From an uncultured Oscillospiraceae bacterium (lineage in GTDB: Bacteria; Bacillota; Clostridia; Oscillospirales; Oscillospiraceae), in NCBI GenBank assembly GCA_947623745.1, contig CANQHN010000014.1:1-64000 (forward strand): 64,000 bases of DNA. The letters are read 5' to 3'. This document shows positions 15,741 through 25,022 of this stretch, piece after piece (position 1 is the stretch's first letter; each line of letters begins with the position of its first letter). Made by a program: the position numbers and the translations under genes. The notes below the pieces were generated by a model, which did not search any database, was not told the DNA's origin, and saw nothing but the letters and a program-made list of their open reading frames with translations.

Positions 15741-16184
15741 ATGGGATTCCTAGATAATGTCACCAGCAACCTGAACACTTTGAAGGAGAAGGCCACCGGC
15801 CTGGCCCAGACCGGCGTCGCCAAATCCAAGCAGCTGGCGGAGATCGCCAAGCTGAAAACCGCCAACATCGGCGAGGAGGACTCCATCAAGAAGGCCTACA
15901 CCGAAATCGGCAAGCTGTACTACGCCGAGAAGGGCCTTGCCCCCGAGGGTGCCTTCGCCGCCGCCTGCGAGAAGATCACCGCCGCCAAGGCCGCTATCGA
16001 GGCCAACAACGACCGCATCGCCGAGCTGAAGGCCGAGATGGCCGAGGGCCCCGAGGACGAGGCCGTGGAGGAGGTCGTGGAGGCCGCTGAGGAGGCGGCT
16101 GAGCCCGTCGCCGAGGCCGTGGAGGAGGCTGTTGAGGCCGCCGCCGAGGCCGTGGAAGAGGCCGTCGAGAAGCCCGAGGAGTAA
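15741..16184 (+). CDS. Coiled-coil protein with acidic Glu/Ala/Val tail
   Basis: A 147-residue protein without a recognised family. Residues 1-95 are predicted helical and charged (DNVTSNLNTLKEKATG at the start, EANNDRIAELKAEM at 87-100). From about 105 it consists almost wholly of E, A and V in a loose repeat (EEVVEAAEEAAEPVAEAVEE), ending EKPEE. No signal peptide or membrane segment. AAGGAGG is an excellent ribosome site, and it has its own promoter and terminator, which suggests abundant expression. The tail could be an extended amphipathic helix or a flexible acidic region. Confidence 0.75.
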   Translation: MGFLDNVTSNLNTLKEKATGLAQTGVAKSKQLAEIAKLKTANIGEEDSIKKAYTEIGKLYYAEKGLAPEGAFAAACEKITAAKAAIEANNDRIAELKAEMAEGPEDEAVEEVVEAAEEAAEPVAEAVEEAVEAAAEAVEEAVEKPEE

Positions 16185-16197
16185 TATCCCGTACAAA

Positions 16198-16230
16198 AGA
16201 TCCGCCTGCCCCTCCGGCGGGCGGATTTTT
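16198..16230 (+). terminator. Terminator of the coiled-coil protein gene
   Basis: Stem ATCCGCC / GGCGGAT with GC-rich inner pairs, followed by TTTTTC. Confidence 0.8.
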
Positions 16231-16269
16231 CTGCCCCTTTCCGGGCAGACTGTCCCTGGAGGGATGCAC

Positions 16270-16452
16270 ATGGAGCAGTTTTACCGCCGTCCCCAGGACG
16301 TGGTAGGCGGAGACGACGCGCTGCTGGCCTACTGGAACACCATGCCGGGAAAGGTCCAACTGCGCCTGCTGGAGAGCGGGATCTCCGTGTCCACCCTGGG
16401 GGAGCTGAAGATGCTGCGGGAGAGCATCGAGCGCGAGTCCCCACAAGCATAA
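16270..16452 (+). CDS. Small hypothetical protein, 60 residues
   Basis: Product not recognised. It begins MEQFYRRPQDVVGGDDALL, continues YWNTMPGKVQLRLLESGISV and ends with a helical segment LGELKMLRESIERESPQA. The ATG at 16270 is preferred to ATG 16264 because CTGGAGGG ends at 16263, too close to the latter. It lies between two terminators with codon use like its neighbours. No promoter is evident between the preceding terminator and the ATG, so expression may rely on read-through. Confidence 0.6.
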   Translation: MEQFYRRPQDVVGGDDALLAYWNTMPGKVQLRLLESGISVSTLGELKMLRESIERESPQA

Positions 16453-16485
16453 AAAGTCCGCCCTGCTGCGCAGGGCGGACTTTTT
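16451..16485. terminator. Bidirectional terminator, small gene / ftsZ
   Basis: A 16-bp stem (AAAAAGTCCGCCCTGC / GCAGGGCGGACTTTTT, loop TGC). It closes the whole dcw cluster on the minus strand. Confidence 0.92.
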
Positions 16486-16496
16486 ATCTTCCTTAC

Positions 16497-17651
<1,155 letters not shown>

Positions 17652-17735
17652 CACGATTTCCTCCTATGTACAAAGTAGGGGGCGTGAAACAAGCGGTTGT
17701 GCCGCCGCGCCCCTATATGCGCAATATTTTGTTTT

Positions 17736-17764
17736 ATTGTAGCGCGGTTTTCCCAGCAGGTCAA
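17736..17764 (-). promoter_or_regulatory. ftsZ promoter
   Basis: Minus-strand TTGACC (17764-17759), 17-nt spacer, TACAAT (17741-17736), giving a leader of about 80 nt. Confidence 0.78.
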
Positions 17765-17825
17765 GTATTATTCTGCGATTTGAAAAAACTTTCCTGTGAA
17801 AAACCGGCAGGGCCGCCTTTGGGGA

Positions 17826-18623
17826 TCAGTCCGGGCTGAACACCACGGTGTACTCCTCCTGGGTCAGGTCAAAGGTGCCGTGGTCGTAGCTGGCCCAGTC
17901 GGGGGCCACCTTCTCCAGGGCCCGCAGCTTGTAGTTGAAGTCGGCCACCATGGGCAGCTTCACCGTGAACTGGCCGAAGGTCAGGGTGATCTGGTAGGAG
18001 GAGGACATGTCGATGGCCGAGAACTGCCCGGTCATCCCCAGCTCCTCCATGGCCCCCAGCAGCTGCCGCAGGGCGTCCAGCTTATCCTGCTGGGCCACGG
18101 GCACCGCCATGGTGGTGCCCGCCCGGGGGGACAGCAGGGTCATGCCGGAGATCAGCATGGCGGTGCTGTTGGCGGGCGCCTTCTCCAGCAGCCGGCCGTT
18201 GACGCTGATCAGCCAGGTCTCGGAGGAGGGCTCCTCCCCCTCCCCCAGCTCCCCGGCGTTCGCCGGGCCGGAGGCCACCCGCGCCGCGGCCCCCCACTCC
18301 TGCACCACGATCACGATGGTGTTGGGCAGCTGGCGCACCGGGGTAACCCCCTCGATGTAGGGCAGCTTCTCCCGGATGGAGCTGGATATTTTGTTCTTGT
18401 TCATGCGGAACAGGTTGTCGCCGATCTCCAGGCCGGAGGCGGCCACCACCTCCTCCGCGGTGTAGCGGGAGTTGCCCTCCACCTCCACCTTCTCCAGCTG
18501 GAAGAACACCGTGACGCCCAGGGTCAGGGCCGCCAGGGCGGCCACCGCGGCCAGCACATAAAACAGGAGACTGAACCGCCCCCTGCGATGTCTGCGTCTT
18601 CTGCTGTTTCTCTGTGGTGACAT
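17826..18623 (-). CDS. ftsQ: Cell division protein FtsQ/DivIB
   Basis: Bitopic divisome protein of 265 residues that joins FtsL and DivIC/FtsB. A basic cytoplasmic N-terminus (RNSRRRRHRRGR) is followed by one membrane segment (about 17-42), then the POTRA domain beginning FFQLEKVEVEGNSRYTAEEV, and a beta domain. The ATG at 18623 is about 25 bp after murA. The long acidic insertion around 115-130 (GELGEGEEPSSE) is not typical but lies in the extracytoplasmic loop region. Confidence 0.9.
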   Translation of the reverse strand: MSPQRNSRRRRHRRGRFSLLFYVLAAVAALAALTLGVTVFFQLEKVEVEGNSRYTAEEVVAASGLEIGDNLFRMNKNKISSSIREKLPYIEGVTPVRQLPNTIVIVVQEWGAAARVASGPANAGELGEGEEPSSETWLISVNGRLLEKAPANSTAMLISGMTLLSPRAGTTMAVPVAQQDKLDALRQLLGAMEELGMTGQFSAIDMSSSYQITLTFGQFTVKLPMVADFNYKLRALEKVAPDWASYDHGTFDLTQEEYTVVFSPD

Positions 18624-18648
18624 GGGAAACCCTCTTACTCTCTCTCGT

Positions 18649-19896
18649 TCATACCGGGTAAATCTGGGCGCCCAGGGCGCGCAGATTTCCGTCCAGGTCC
18701 TGGTAGCCCCGCAGGATGTGGTTCACGCCGGACAGCCGGCTCACCCCCCGGGCGGCCAGGGCGGCCACCACCAGGGCGGCGGCCCCCCGCAGGTCGCTCC
18801 CCCGCACCCGGGCGGCGTGGAGGGGGCGTCCGGTGACCACGGCCACCCGGCCGTCCACCTGGATATCCGCCCCCATACGGGTCAGCTCCCCTACGTGGCG
18901 GTAGCGGCTCAAAAACATATTTTCCACGAACATGGTGGCCCCCGTCCCGCAGCACAGGGCGGCCATCAGGGGCGCCTGGGCGTCGGTGGGGAACCCCGGG
19001 TGGGGCGCGGTGCGCACCGGGCGCACGCCGTACAGCGGCGCGGCGCACAGGATGCTCACGCTCCCCGGGGTCGTCTGGATGTCCGCCCCCGCCTCCCGCA
19101 GCACGGACAGCACCGCGGTCAGGTGGCCGGGGTCCACCCCGGTCAGGGTGACGCAGCCCCCGGCGGCCCCCGCCGCGCACAGGTAGGTGGCCGCGGCGAT
19201 GCGGTCGCCGATGACGGTGTGCTCCGCAGGGTGCAGGGGCGCTCCCCCCTCGATGCGGATCACCGGGCTGCCCGCGCCCTCTATCCGGGCGCCCATGGCC
19301 CGAAGGAAGCTCTGAAGGTCCTCGATCTCCGGCTCCCGGGCGGCCCCCACGATGGTGGTCACGCCAGGGCAGCCGCAGGCGGCCAGCATGGCGTTCTCCG
19401 TGGCCCCCACGCTGGGGATGGACAGGCAGATCTGCTCCCCGCGCATCCCGTCGCCCCGGCAGACGACCTGTCCCCCCTCCTCCGACACCTTGACCCCCAA
19501 GGTCCGCAGGGCCATCAGGTGCAGGTCGATGGGCCGGGGGCCCAGCTCACAGCCGCCGGGGTAGGACAGCTCCGCCCCGCCGCAGCGGGAGAGCAGCGCG
19601 CCCAGGAACACCACGGAGGAGCGCATCCCCCCCATCAGCTTCTCCGGCACACAGCCGCAGCGGACGCGGGAGGCGTCCACCTGGACGGTGTCCCCCTCCC
19701 GGGCGACAGTACAGCCCAGCAGGCGCAGGATGTCCAGGGTGGCGGCCACGTCGGTCAGGTCGGGGCAGTTATGGATCACACTCTCGCCGGGGGCCAGCAC
19801 GGCGGCCGCCAAAATGGGCAGCACGCTGTTTTTCGCCCCCTGGACCGCCAGCCTGCCCGCCAGGGGGCGGCCGCCGGTGATTTCAAATTCGCACAT
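18649..19896 (-). CDS. murA: UDP-N-acetylglucosamine 1-carboxyvinyltransferase
   Basis: First committed enzyme of peptidoglycan precursor synthesis, adding enolpyruvate from PEP to UDP-GlcNAc. Full length at 415 residues. Lys22 and Asn23 (QGAKNS) and the fosfomycin-target Cys116 in SYPGGCELGPRP are present, so it should be fosfomycin-sensitive at the active site. The ATG at 19896 is followed by CEFEITGGRPLAG. An 81-bp gap separates it from murG; the cluster otherwise runs on without a promoter here. Confidence 0.95.
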   Translation of the reverse strand: MCEFEITGGRPLAGRLAVQGAKNSVLPILAAAVLAPGESVIHNCPDLTDVAATLDILRLLGCTVAREGDTVQVDASRVRCGCVPEKLMGGMRSSVVFLGALLSRCGGAELSYPGGCELGPRPIDLHLMALRTLGVKVSEEGGQVVCRGDGMRGEQICLSIPSVGATENAMLAACGCPGVTTIVGAAREPEIEDLQSFLRAMGARIEGAGSPVIRIEGGAPLHPAEHTVIGDRIAAATYLCAAGAAGGCVTLTGVDPGHLTAVLSVLREAGADIQTTPGSVSILCAAPLYGVRPVRTAPHPGFPTDAQAPLMAALCCGTGATMFVENMFLSRYRHVGELTRMGADIQVDGRVAVVTGRPLHAARVRGSDLRGAAALVVAALAARGVSRLSGVNHILRGYQDLDGNLRALGAQIYPV

Positions 19897-19977
19897 GGAA
19901 TGGCCTCCGATTGGATTGGGATTTGGGCCATTCTATGTGAAACGGGAAAAAACGGTGCGTTCAGCGCTCCAGCGCGG

Positions 19978-21096
19978 TCATTTCATCAGCGCCCGCAGGG
20001 TCTGGTAGATCTTCTCCCCCGCGTCGGGGACGGACATGGCGTTCAGAGCGCGGATCATATCGCTGCGGCGGCGGGGCTCCCGCAGGAGCAGCTCCGCCTG
20101 GGCGTAGAGCTCCTGCTCGTCGCTCCCCTTCTCCCGCAGCAGGACGGCGGCGCCCTGGTCGGAGAGGACCCGGGCGTTCTTCTCCTGGTGGTTGGCCGTC
20201 ACGTTGGGGGACGGCACCAGAATCGACGGCTTGGCGATGGCGGTGATCTCGGAGATGGTGGACGCCCCGGCCCGGCACAGCACCACATCGGCGGCGGACA
20301 TCACCAGGGGCATGTCGTAGATGTACTCCCGCACCTCCACGCCGGTGCCCTCCAGGTTCAGCCCCCGGCGGGCCAGCTCCTCCTTCATCCAGCCGTAGTC
20401 CCGGCCGGCGCCGTGGATGTGGTGGAAGGGGGTGCCGTCGTAGCACTCCTTGGCGATGAAGCCGGCCATGCGGCGGTTCATCTCCTCCGCCCCCAGGGAG
20501 CCCCAGTAGGACAGCAGCAGGGGCCGCTCGTCGGTGAGCCCCAGCTGGGCCCGGGCCTCCTGGCGGGTGTACTTGAAGAAGTCCCCCCGCACCGGGGTGC
20601 CGGTGACCACCACCTTGTCGGGGTCGTCGTAATAGGATCGGCTGTCCTCAAAGCCCACCATCACCTTGTCCACCACCTGGGACAGGGCCTTGGTGGTCAG
20701 GCCGGGGACGGCGTTGGACTCGTGGATGGCGGTGGGGATGCCCCAGCGGGCGGCGGCGTTGACCACGGGGTAGGAGGCGTAGCCGCCGGTGCCCACCACC
20801 AGGTCGGGCTGGAACTCGTCCAGGATCTCCTTTGCCTGCCGCTTGGACTTCTGCATATTGACCAGGGTGCCCAGGTTGTGGGCGATGTCGGCGGGGGCAA
20901 AGGAGCGGTGGAAGTTGGTGATGGTCACGGAGCGGATCTGATAGCCCTCCTTGGGCACCAGCTGGTTCTCCATGCCCCCGTCCGCCCCCACGAACAGCAC
21001 CCGGCAGCCGGGGTTGCGCTCCTGGAAGATGCGGGCCAGGGCCACGGCGGGATTGACGTGTCCAGCGGTTCCGCCGCAGGTAAAGAGGATGTTCAT
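19978..21096 (-). CDS. murG: UDP-GlcNAc:lipid I N-acetylglucosaminyltransferase
   Basis: GT28 enzyme making lipid II from lipid I at the inner face of the membrane. At 372 residues it is of normal length. GGTAGHVNPA (8-17) is the first glycine loop; HESNAVPGLTTK, SYWGSLGAEEMN (usually GGSQGA) and CRAGASTISE follow. The second loop departs from the usual GGSLGA by Tyr-Trp at its start, a small variant. The ATG at 21096 follows a GAGGTGA site. It lies between ftsW and murA in the dcw cluster. Confidence 0.95.
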   Translation of the reverse strand: MNILFTCGGTAGHVNPAVALARIFQERNPGCRVLFVGADGGMENQLVPKEGYQIRSVTITNFHRSFAPADIAHNLGTLVNMQKSKRQAKEILDEFQPDLVVGTGGYASYPVVNAAARWGIPTAIHESNAVPGLTTKALSQVVDKVMVGFEDSRSYYDDPDKVVVTGTPVRGDFFKYTRQEARAQLGLTDERPLLLSYWGSLGAEEMNRRMAGFIAKECYDGTPFHHIHGAGRDYGWMKEELARRGLNLEGTGVEVREYIYDMPLVMSAADVVLCRAGASTISEITAIAKPSILVPSPNVTANHQEKNARVLSDQGAAVLLREKGSDEQELYAQAELLLREPRRRSDMIRALNAMSVPDAGEKIYQTLRALMK

Positions 21097-21142
21097 ACTG
21101 TCACCTCAAATACAGGTTCATGTTGTCCAACGCTTCCGCGTT

Positions 21143-22357
21143 CTAGTCGTTTTTTGGCGCGGGGATCTGCCGGGAAATACTGAGTACGATGCCCATCTCC
21201 GCCAGCTGGATCATCAGAGCGGTGCCGCCGAAGCTGAAGAAGGGCAGGGAGATGCCGGTGTTGGGGATGAGGTTGGTGACCACGCCCACGTTGAGGAACA
21301 CCTGCACCGCCAGCAGGGTGACGATGCCCACGATGGTCAGCGCGCCGAATTTGTCCCGGGCGTGGAGGGCCAGCCAGTAGCCCCGCAGGATCAGCAGGGC
21401 GAAGAGCAGCAGCACCAGGCAGGCGCCCACGAACCCCAGCTCCTCCACCACGATGGGGAACACGAAGTCGTTCTCCGGCTCGGGGACGTACAGGAATTTC
21501 TGCATACTCTTGCCCAGGCCCTTGCCCAGCAGGCCGCCGGAGCCAATGGCGATGAGGGACTGCACCGTCTGGAACCCGTCCCCCAGCCGGTCCGCCCAGG
21601 GGTCCAGCCACAGGTTGATGCGCCGGGTCATGTAGGGGGTGAAGCTGACCACTCCCCACAGCAGCAGGAACACAGCTCCGCCGCCCAGGAAAAACCAGCG
21701 CAGGGGGATGCCGGCGGCGAACAGCACCGCGGCGCCGCCCGCCAGCACCAGGATGGTGCCCGACAGGTGGGGCTCCATGATCATCAGTCCGCCCACCAGA
21801 GCCAGGATGGCCCCGTAGGGCACCAGCTCCAGAAAGCCCACGTCGTCCAGGGTCTGGAGCACGCGGCCCGCCCGCATGTGCTGGTTCCAGTGCAGCTTCT
21901 CCTCCGTCTCCCGCTTGGACAGACGGGAGGCGAAGAACAGGATGACCGCGATCTTGGCGATCTCCGAGGGCTGGTAGGTGGGGCCCGCCACGATGAGCAT
22001 GTGCAGCCACCGCTTGGCCCGGTTGATGGTCACGCCCAGGGGGGTGATCACCAGCGCCAGCAGGACGATGGAGCCGATCAGCATGGGCACCGCCAGCCAG
22101 CGCAGGCTCTGGTAGTCCACCTTGGACACGAAGTACATCACCAGTACGCCGGCCGCGGCAAACAGGGCCTGACGGGTGATATAGTACAGCGGAGAGGACA
22201 CGTTGGGGTCGTAGTAGGCCGTGGCGTAGGAGGCGGAGAACATCATGATCAGTCCCACACCCAGCAGCAGCAGCACCAGCATGAGGAAGGGCAGGTCAAT
22301 GGGGCCCCGGGCCAGCTGCTCCTCCACAGTCAGGTCCCGGCGGGGTTTTCGGGCCAT
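21143..22357 (-). CDS. ftsW: Lipid II polymerase FtsW/SpoVE (SEDS family)
   Basis: SEDS glycosyltransferase of 404 residues with about 10 membrane segments, polymerising glycan strands with its partner class B PBP. Typical blocks are MMFSASYATAYY, LVALVITPLGVTINRAKRW, PSEIAKIAVILFFA and NTGISLPFFSFGGTALM near the C-terminus. The start is set at ATG 22357, eight bases after AGGAGG; the ORF is open back to 22393. Whether it acts in vegetative division (FtsW) or sporulation (SpoVE) cannot be decided, but the dcw context favours division. Confidence 0.93.
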   Translation of the reverse strand: MARKPRRDLTVEEQLARGPIDLPFLMLVLLLLGVGLIMMFSASYATAYYDPNVSSPLYYITRQALFAAAGVLVMYFVSKVDYQSLRWLAVPMLIGSIVLLALVITPLGVTINRAKRWLHMLIVAGPTYQPSEIAKIAVILFFASRLSKRETEEKLHWNQHMRAGRVLQTLDDVGFLELVPYGAILALVGGLMIMEPHLSGTILVLAGGAAVLFAAGIPLRWFFLGGGAVFLLLWGVVSFTPYMTRRINLWLDPWADRLGDGFQTVQSLIAIGSGGLLGKGLGKSMQKFLYVPEPENDFVFPIVVEELGFVGACLVLLLFALLILRGYWLALHARDKFGALTIVGIVTLLAVQVFLNVGVVTNLIPNTGISLPFFSFGGTALMIQLAEMGIVLSISRQIPAPKND

Positions 22358-22414
22358 GGCGTCCACCTCCTCTCCTCGTTTTTTGTCGCGCAAAGGGAAA
22401 CGGTCTCTAAAGAA

Positions 22415-23404
22415 TTACATGGGGTAGCGGTTCATGACGCCCAGGAAGGCCAGGGCGCACAGGATAAAGGTGCCGCCGGAGAACACGCAGAATAGCTTGA
22501 CCTCGCTCCAGCCGCCCAGCTCCAGGTGGTGGTGCAGGGGGGCCATGCGGAAAAACCGCTTGCCGTGGGTCTTTTTGAAGTAGACCACCTGGATGATGTC
22601 GGAGAGCACCTCCAGCACATACACCAGGCCGATGATGGGGATGACCAGGGGGATGTCCAGGGCGAAGGCCAGCCCACACACCGCGCCGCCAAGGAACAGG
22701 GAGCCGGTGTCCCCCATGAACACCTTGGCCGGGTGGAAGTTGTAGATCAGGAAGGCGGCCAGCCCACCCGCCAGGGCGGCGGCGGCCACCGTCAGGTCCC
22801 CCCGCTCGTACCAGGCGGAGACGGCCACGTAGAACAGGGCCACGGGCAGGGTGACGCCGGTGGCCAGGCCGTCGATGCCGTCGGTGAGGTTCACGGCGTT
22901 CACCGTGGCCACCATCACGAAGGCGGCAAAGACCATGTAGACCACCCAGGGGATGCCCACGATCTCGATGCCCAGGAAGGGGATGTACAGGTCGGGGGTC
23001 AGATAGCCCGTGCGGCGCAGGATGATGGTGAATACGATGGAGGCGCACAGCTGCAGCAGGAACTTCTGGGGGGCGGTGAGCCCCTCGTTGGCGTGGTGGC
23101 GCAGCTTCTGGAAGTCGTCAATGAACCCGATGAGCCCAAACACCAGGGCGAACAGGTACACCACCAGGTGGTTGTACTGCCCCCGGGCGATGGATTCCCA
23201 GCCGGCGGTGAGCACCGCCACTCCCATGGCCAGGATGAACATCAGCCCGCCCATGGTGGGGGTGCCCTGCTTGGACATGTGCCAGGTGGGGCCGTCCTCC
23301 CGGATGGACTGGCCGGCCTTCAGCCGGCGCAGCAGGGGGATGAGCACCTGTCCCAGGATGGCGGCCATGCCAAAGGCCACAATGAAGCTCAGTATGTAGG
23401 TCAT
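22415..23404 (-). CDS. mraY: Phospho-N-acetylmuramoyl-pentapeptide transferase
   Basis: Integral membrane enzyme that forms lipid I from UDP-MurNAc-pentapeptide and undecaprenyl phosphate. Its 329 residues and about 10 segments fit the family. GPTWHMSKQGTPTMGGLMF is the N-terminal signature, FIDDFQKL the Asp-Asp motif, NAVNLTDGIDGLATG the catalytic Asn/Asp loop, and APLHHHLELGGWSE the histidine loop. It follows murE by about 56 bp. Confidence 0.96.
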   Translation of the reverse strand: MTYILSFIVAFGMAAILGQVLIPLLRRLKAGQSIREDGPTWHMSKQGTPTMGGLMFILAMGVAVLTAGWESIARGQYNHLVVYLFALVFGLIGFIDDFQKLRHHANEGLTAPQKFLLQLCASIVFTIILRRTGYLTPDLYIPFLGIEIVGIPWVVYMVFAAFVMVATVNAVNLTDGIDGLATGVTLPVALFYVAVSAWYERGDLTVAAAALAGGLAAFLIYNFHPAKVFMGDTGSLFLGGAVCGLAFALDIPLVIPIIGLVYVLEVLSDIIQVVYFKKTHGKRFFRMAPLHHHLELGGWSEVKLFCVFSGGTFILCALAFLGVMNRYPM

Positions 23405-23460
23405 ATCGGAAACCTCCAGGATCTCTTTCTCTCAGGTAACCCGAAACCGGGCGAGGCGAG

Positions 23461-24969
23461 TTATTTTACCACACCTGCCGGACGTTTTCCACCGCTTTGT
23501 GTCGTTTCTTCCGAAGTTTCGCGCTTCTGCCCGGCAAACCAGTCCGCCACGACCTCCCGCTCGTCCAGGTGGCGGCGCTCCCCCATCACCTCCTGGTAGG
23601 TCTCGTGGCCCTTCCCCGCCAGGACGATCACGTCCCCGCCTTGGGCCTGCCCCAGAGCCCACCGGATGGCGGCGGGGCGGTCGGGCTCCACGTGGACGGC
23701 GGCGGGGGTCCCCTCCAGGCCGGGGAGGATCTCCCGGATGATGTCCATGGGGGCCTCGGTGCGGGGGTTGTCGGAGGTGACCACCGCCACGTCCGCCAGC
23801 TCCCCCACCACGGAGCCCATGATGGGGCGCTTGGCCCGGTCCCGGTCCCCGCCGCAGCCAAACAGGCAGATCAGGCGGTTCTCCGTGAAGTCCCGGGCGG
23901 TGGTGAGGATGTTCTCCAGGGCGTTGGGGGTGTGGGCGTAGTCGATGAGCACGGTGAAGGGGGCCGGGACCGGCACCACCTCCACCCTCCCCTTCACCCC
24001 CTTGACGTGGGCCAGGGGGGCGGCGGCCTCGGCCAGGGGGATGCCCAGGCTCAAGGCGCAGGCCAGGGCGGCCAGGGCGTTGTAGATGGAGAAGCCGCCG
24101 GGAATGGGCAGGTGTACCCGGGCGATCTGCCCCCGGGCCACCGCCTCGAACTCCACATACCGGGGGGCAAGGCGCAGGTTTTTCCCGGTCAGGTCCGCCC
24201 GGTCCTTGTTCTCCGAGTAGGTGACCACCCCGCAGGGCACCCGGCCTGCGTAGTACTGCCCGGCCTCGTCGTCCAGGTTGAGCACCGCCGCATCGCACTG
24301 GAGGAACAGCAGCTCCTTGGCGGCGCGGTAGTCCTCCATGGTGGCGTGGTAGTCCAGGTGGTCCTGGGTCAGGTTGGTGAACACCCCGGCGGCGAAGCGC
24401 AGGCCCGCCGTCCGGCGCTGCACCAGGGCGTGGGAGGACACCTCCATCACCACGTGGGTGCAGCCGGCGTCGGCCATGGAGCGCAGCAGCCGCTGCAGCT
24501 CATAGGACTCCGGGGTGGTGCGGCTGGCGGGCAGCTCCTCCTCCCCGATGAGGTTGCGGTTGGTGCCGATGAGGCCCACCTTGGCTCCCAGGGCCCCCTC
24601 CAGCATGGCTTTGAGCAGGTAGGTGGCGGTGGTCTTGCCGTTGGTGCCGGTGACGCCGATGAGGGTCATCCTCTCCCCCGGCCGGCCGAACCAGTTGGCG
24701 CTGGCCAGGGCCAGGGCCAGGCGGGGGTCCGGGACGCAGACCCAGGGGCCGGGGAACCCCGGCGCGGCGCGGCACACCACCGCGGCAGCGCCCTTTTCCA
24801 ATGCCTGGCGGACATACAGCTCCCCGTCGGTCCTCTCCCCATGGAGCGCGAAAAACAGCGCGCCGGGGGACAGGGTCCGGGTGTCGTAGGATATGGAATT
24901 TATTTCCATATCCAGATCAGGACATCCCCCCGTGAGGGGGACGCCGGCCAAAAGCTGGCGCAAAGTCAT
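23461..24969 (-). CDS. murE: UDP-MurNAc-L-Ala-D-Glu:meso-diaminopimelate ligase
   Basis: Mur ligase of 502 residues adding the third amino acid of the stem peptide. The ATP loop is TGTNGKTTATYLL near residue 115. DNPRTEAP at about residue 400 is the motif that binds meso-diaminopimelate; lysine-adding enzymes differ there. So the peptidoglycan should be of the meso-DAP type, as expected for clostridia. The ATG at 24969 is preferred to the GTG at 24984, since GAGGGGTG lies between them. The overlong tail (KRETSEETTQSGGKRP) is non-conserved. Confidence 0.95.
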   Translation of the reverse strand: MTLRQLLAGVPLTGGCPDLDMEINSISYDTRTLSPGALFFALHGERTDGELYVRQALEKGAAAVVCRAAPGFPGPWVCVPDPRLALALASANWFGRPGERMTLIGVTGTNGKTTATYLLKAMLEGALGAKVGLIGTNRNLIGEEELPASRTTPESYELQRLLRSMADAGCTHVVMEVSSHALVQRRTAGLRFAAGVFTNLTQDHLDYHATMEDYRAAKELLFLQCDAAVLNLDDEAGQYYAGRVPCGVVTYSENKDRADLTGKNLRLAPRYVEFEAVARGQIARVHLPIPGGFSIYNALAALACALSLGIPLAEAAAPLAHVKGVKGRVEVVPVPAPFTVLIDYAHTPNALENILTTARDFTENRLICLFGCGGDRDRAKRPIMGSVVGELADVAVVTSDNPRTEAPMDIIREILPGLEGTPAAVHVEPDRPAAIRWALGQAQGGDVIVLAGKGHETYQEVMGERRHLDEREVVADWFAGQKRETSEETTQSGGKRPAGVVK

Positions 24970-25022
24970 GGTTTCACCCCTCACGGGTGAGTTTCATTCT
25001 CTATAAGACCGCTTTTGGGGAT

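Noticed and set aside
18622-21183. An 853-codon plus ORF opposite murA and murG
   Set aside because: Typical GC-rich antisense shadow with His/Gln/Gly-rich nonsense composition and no ribosome site; murA and murG are clear on the other strand.
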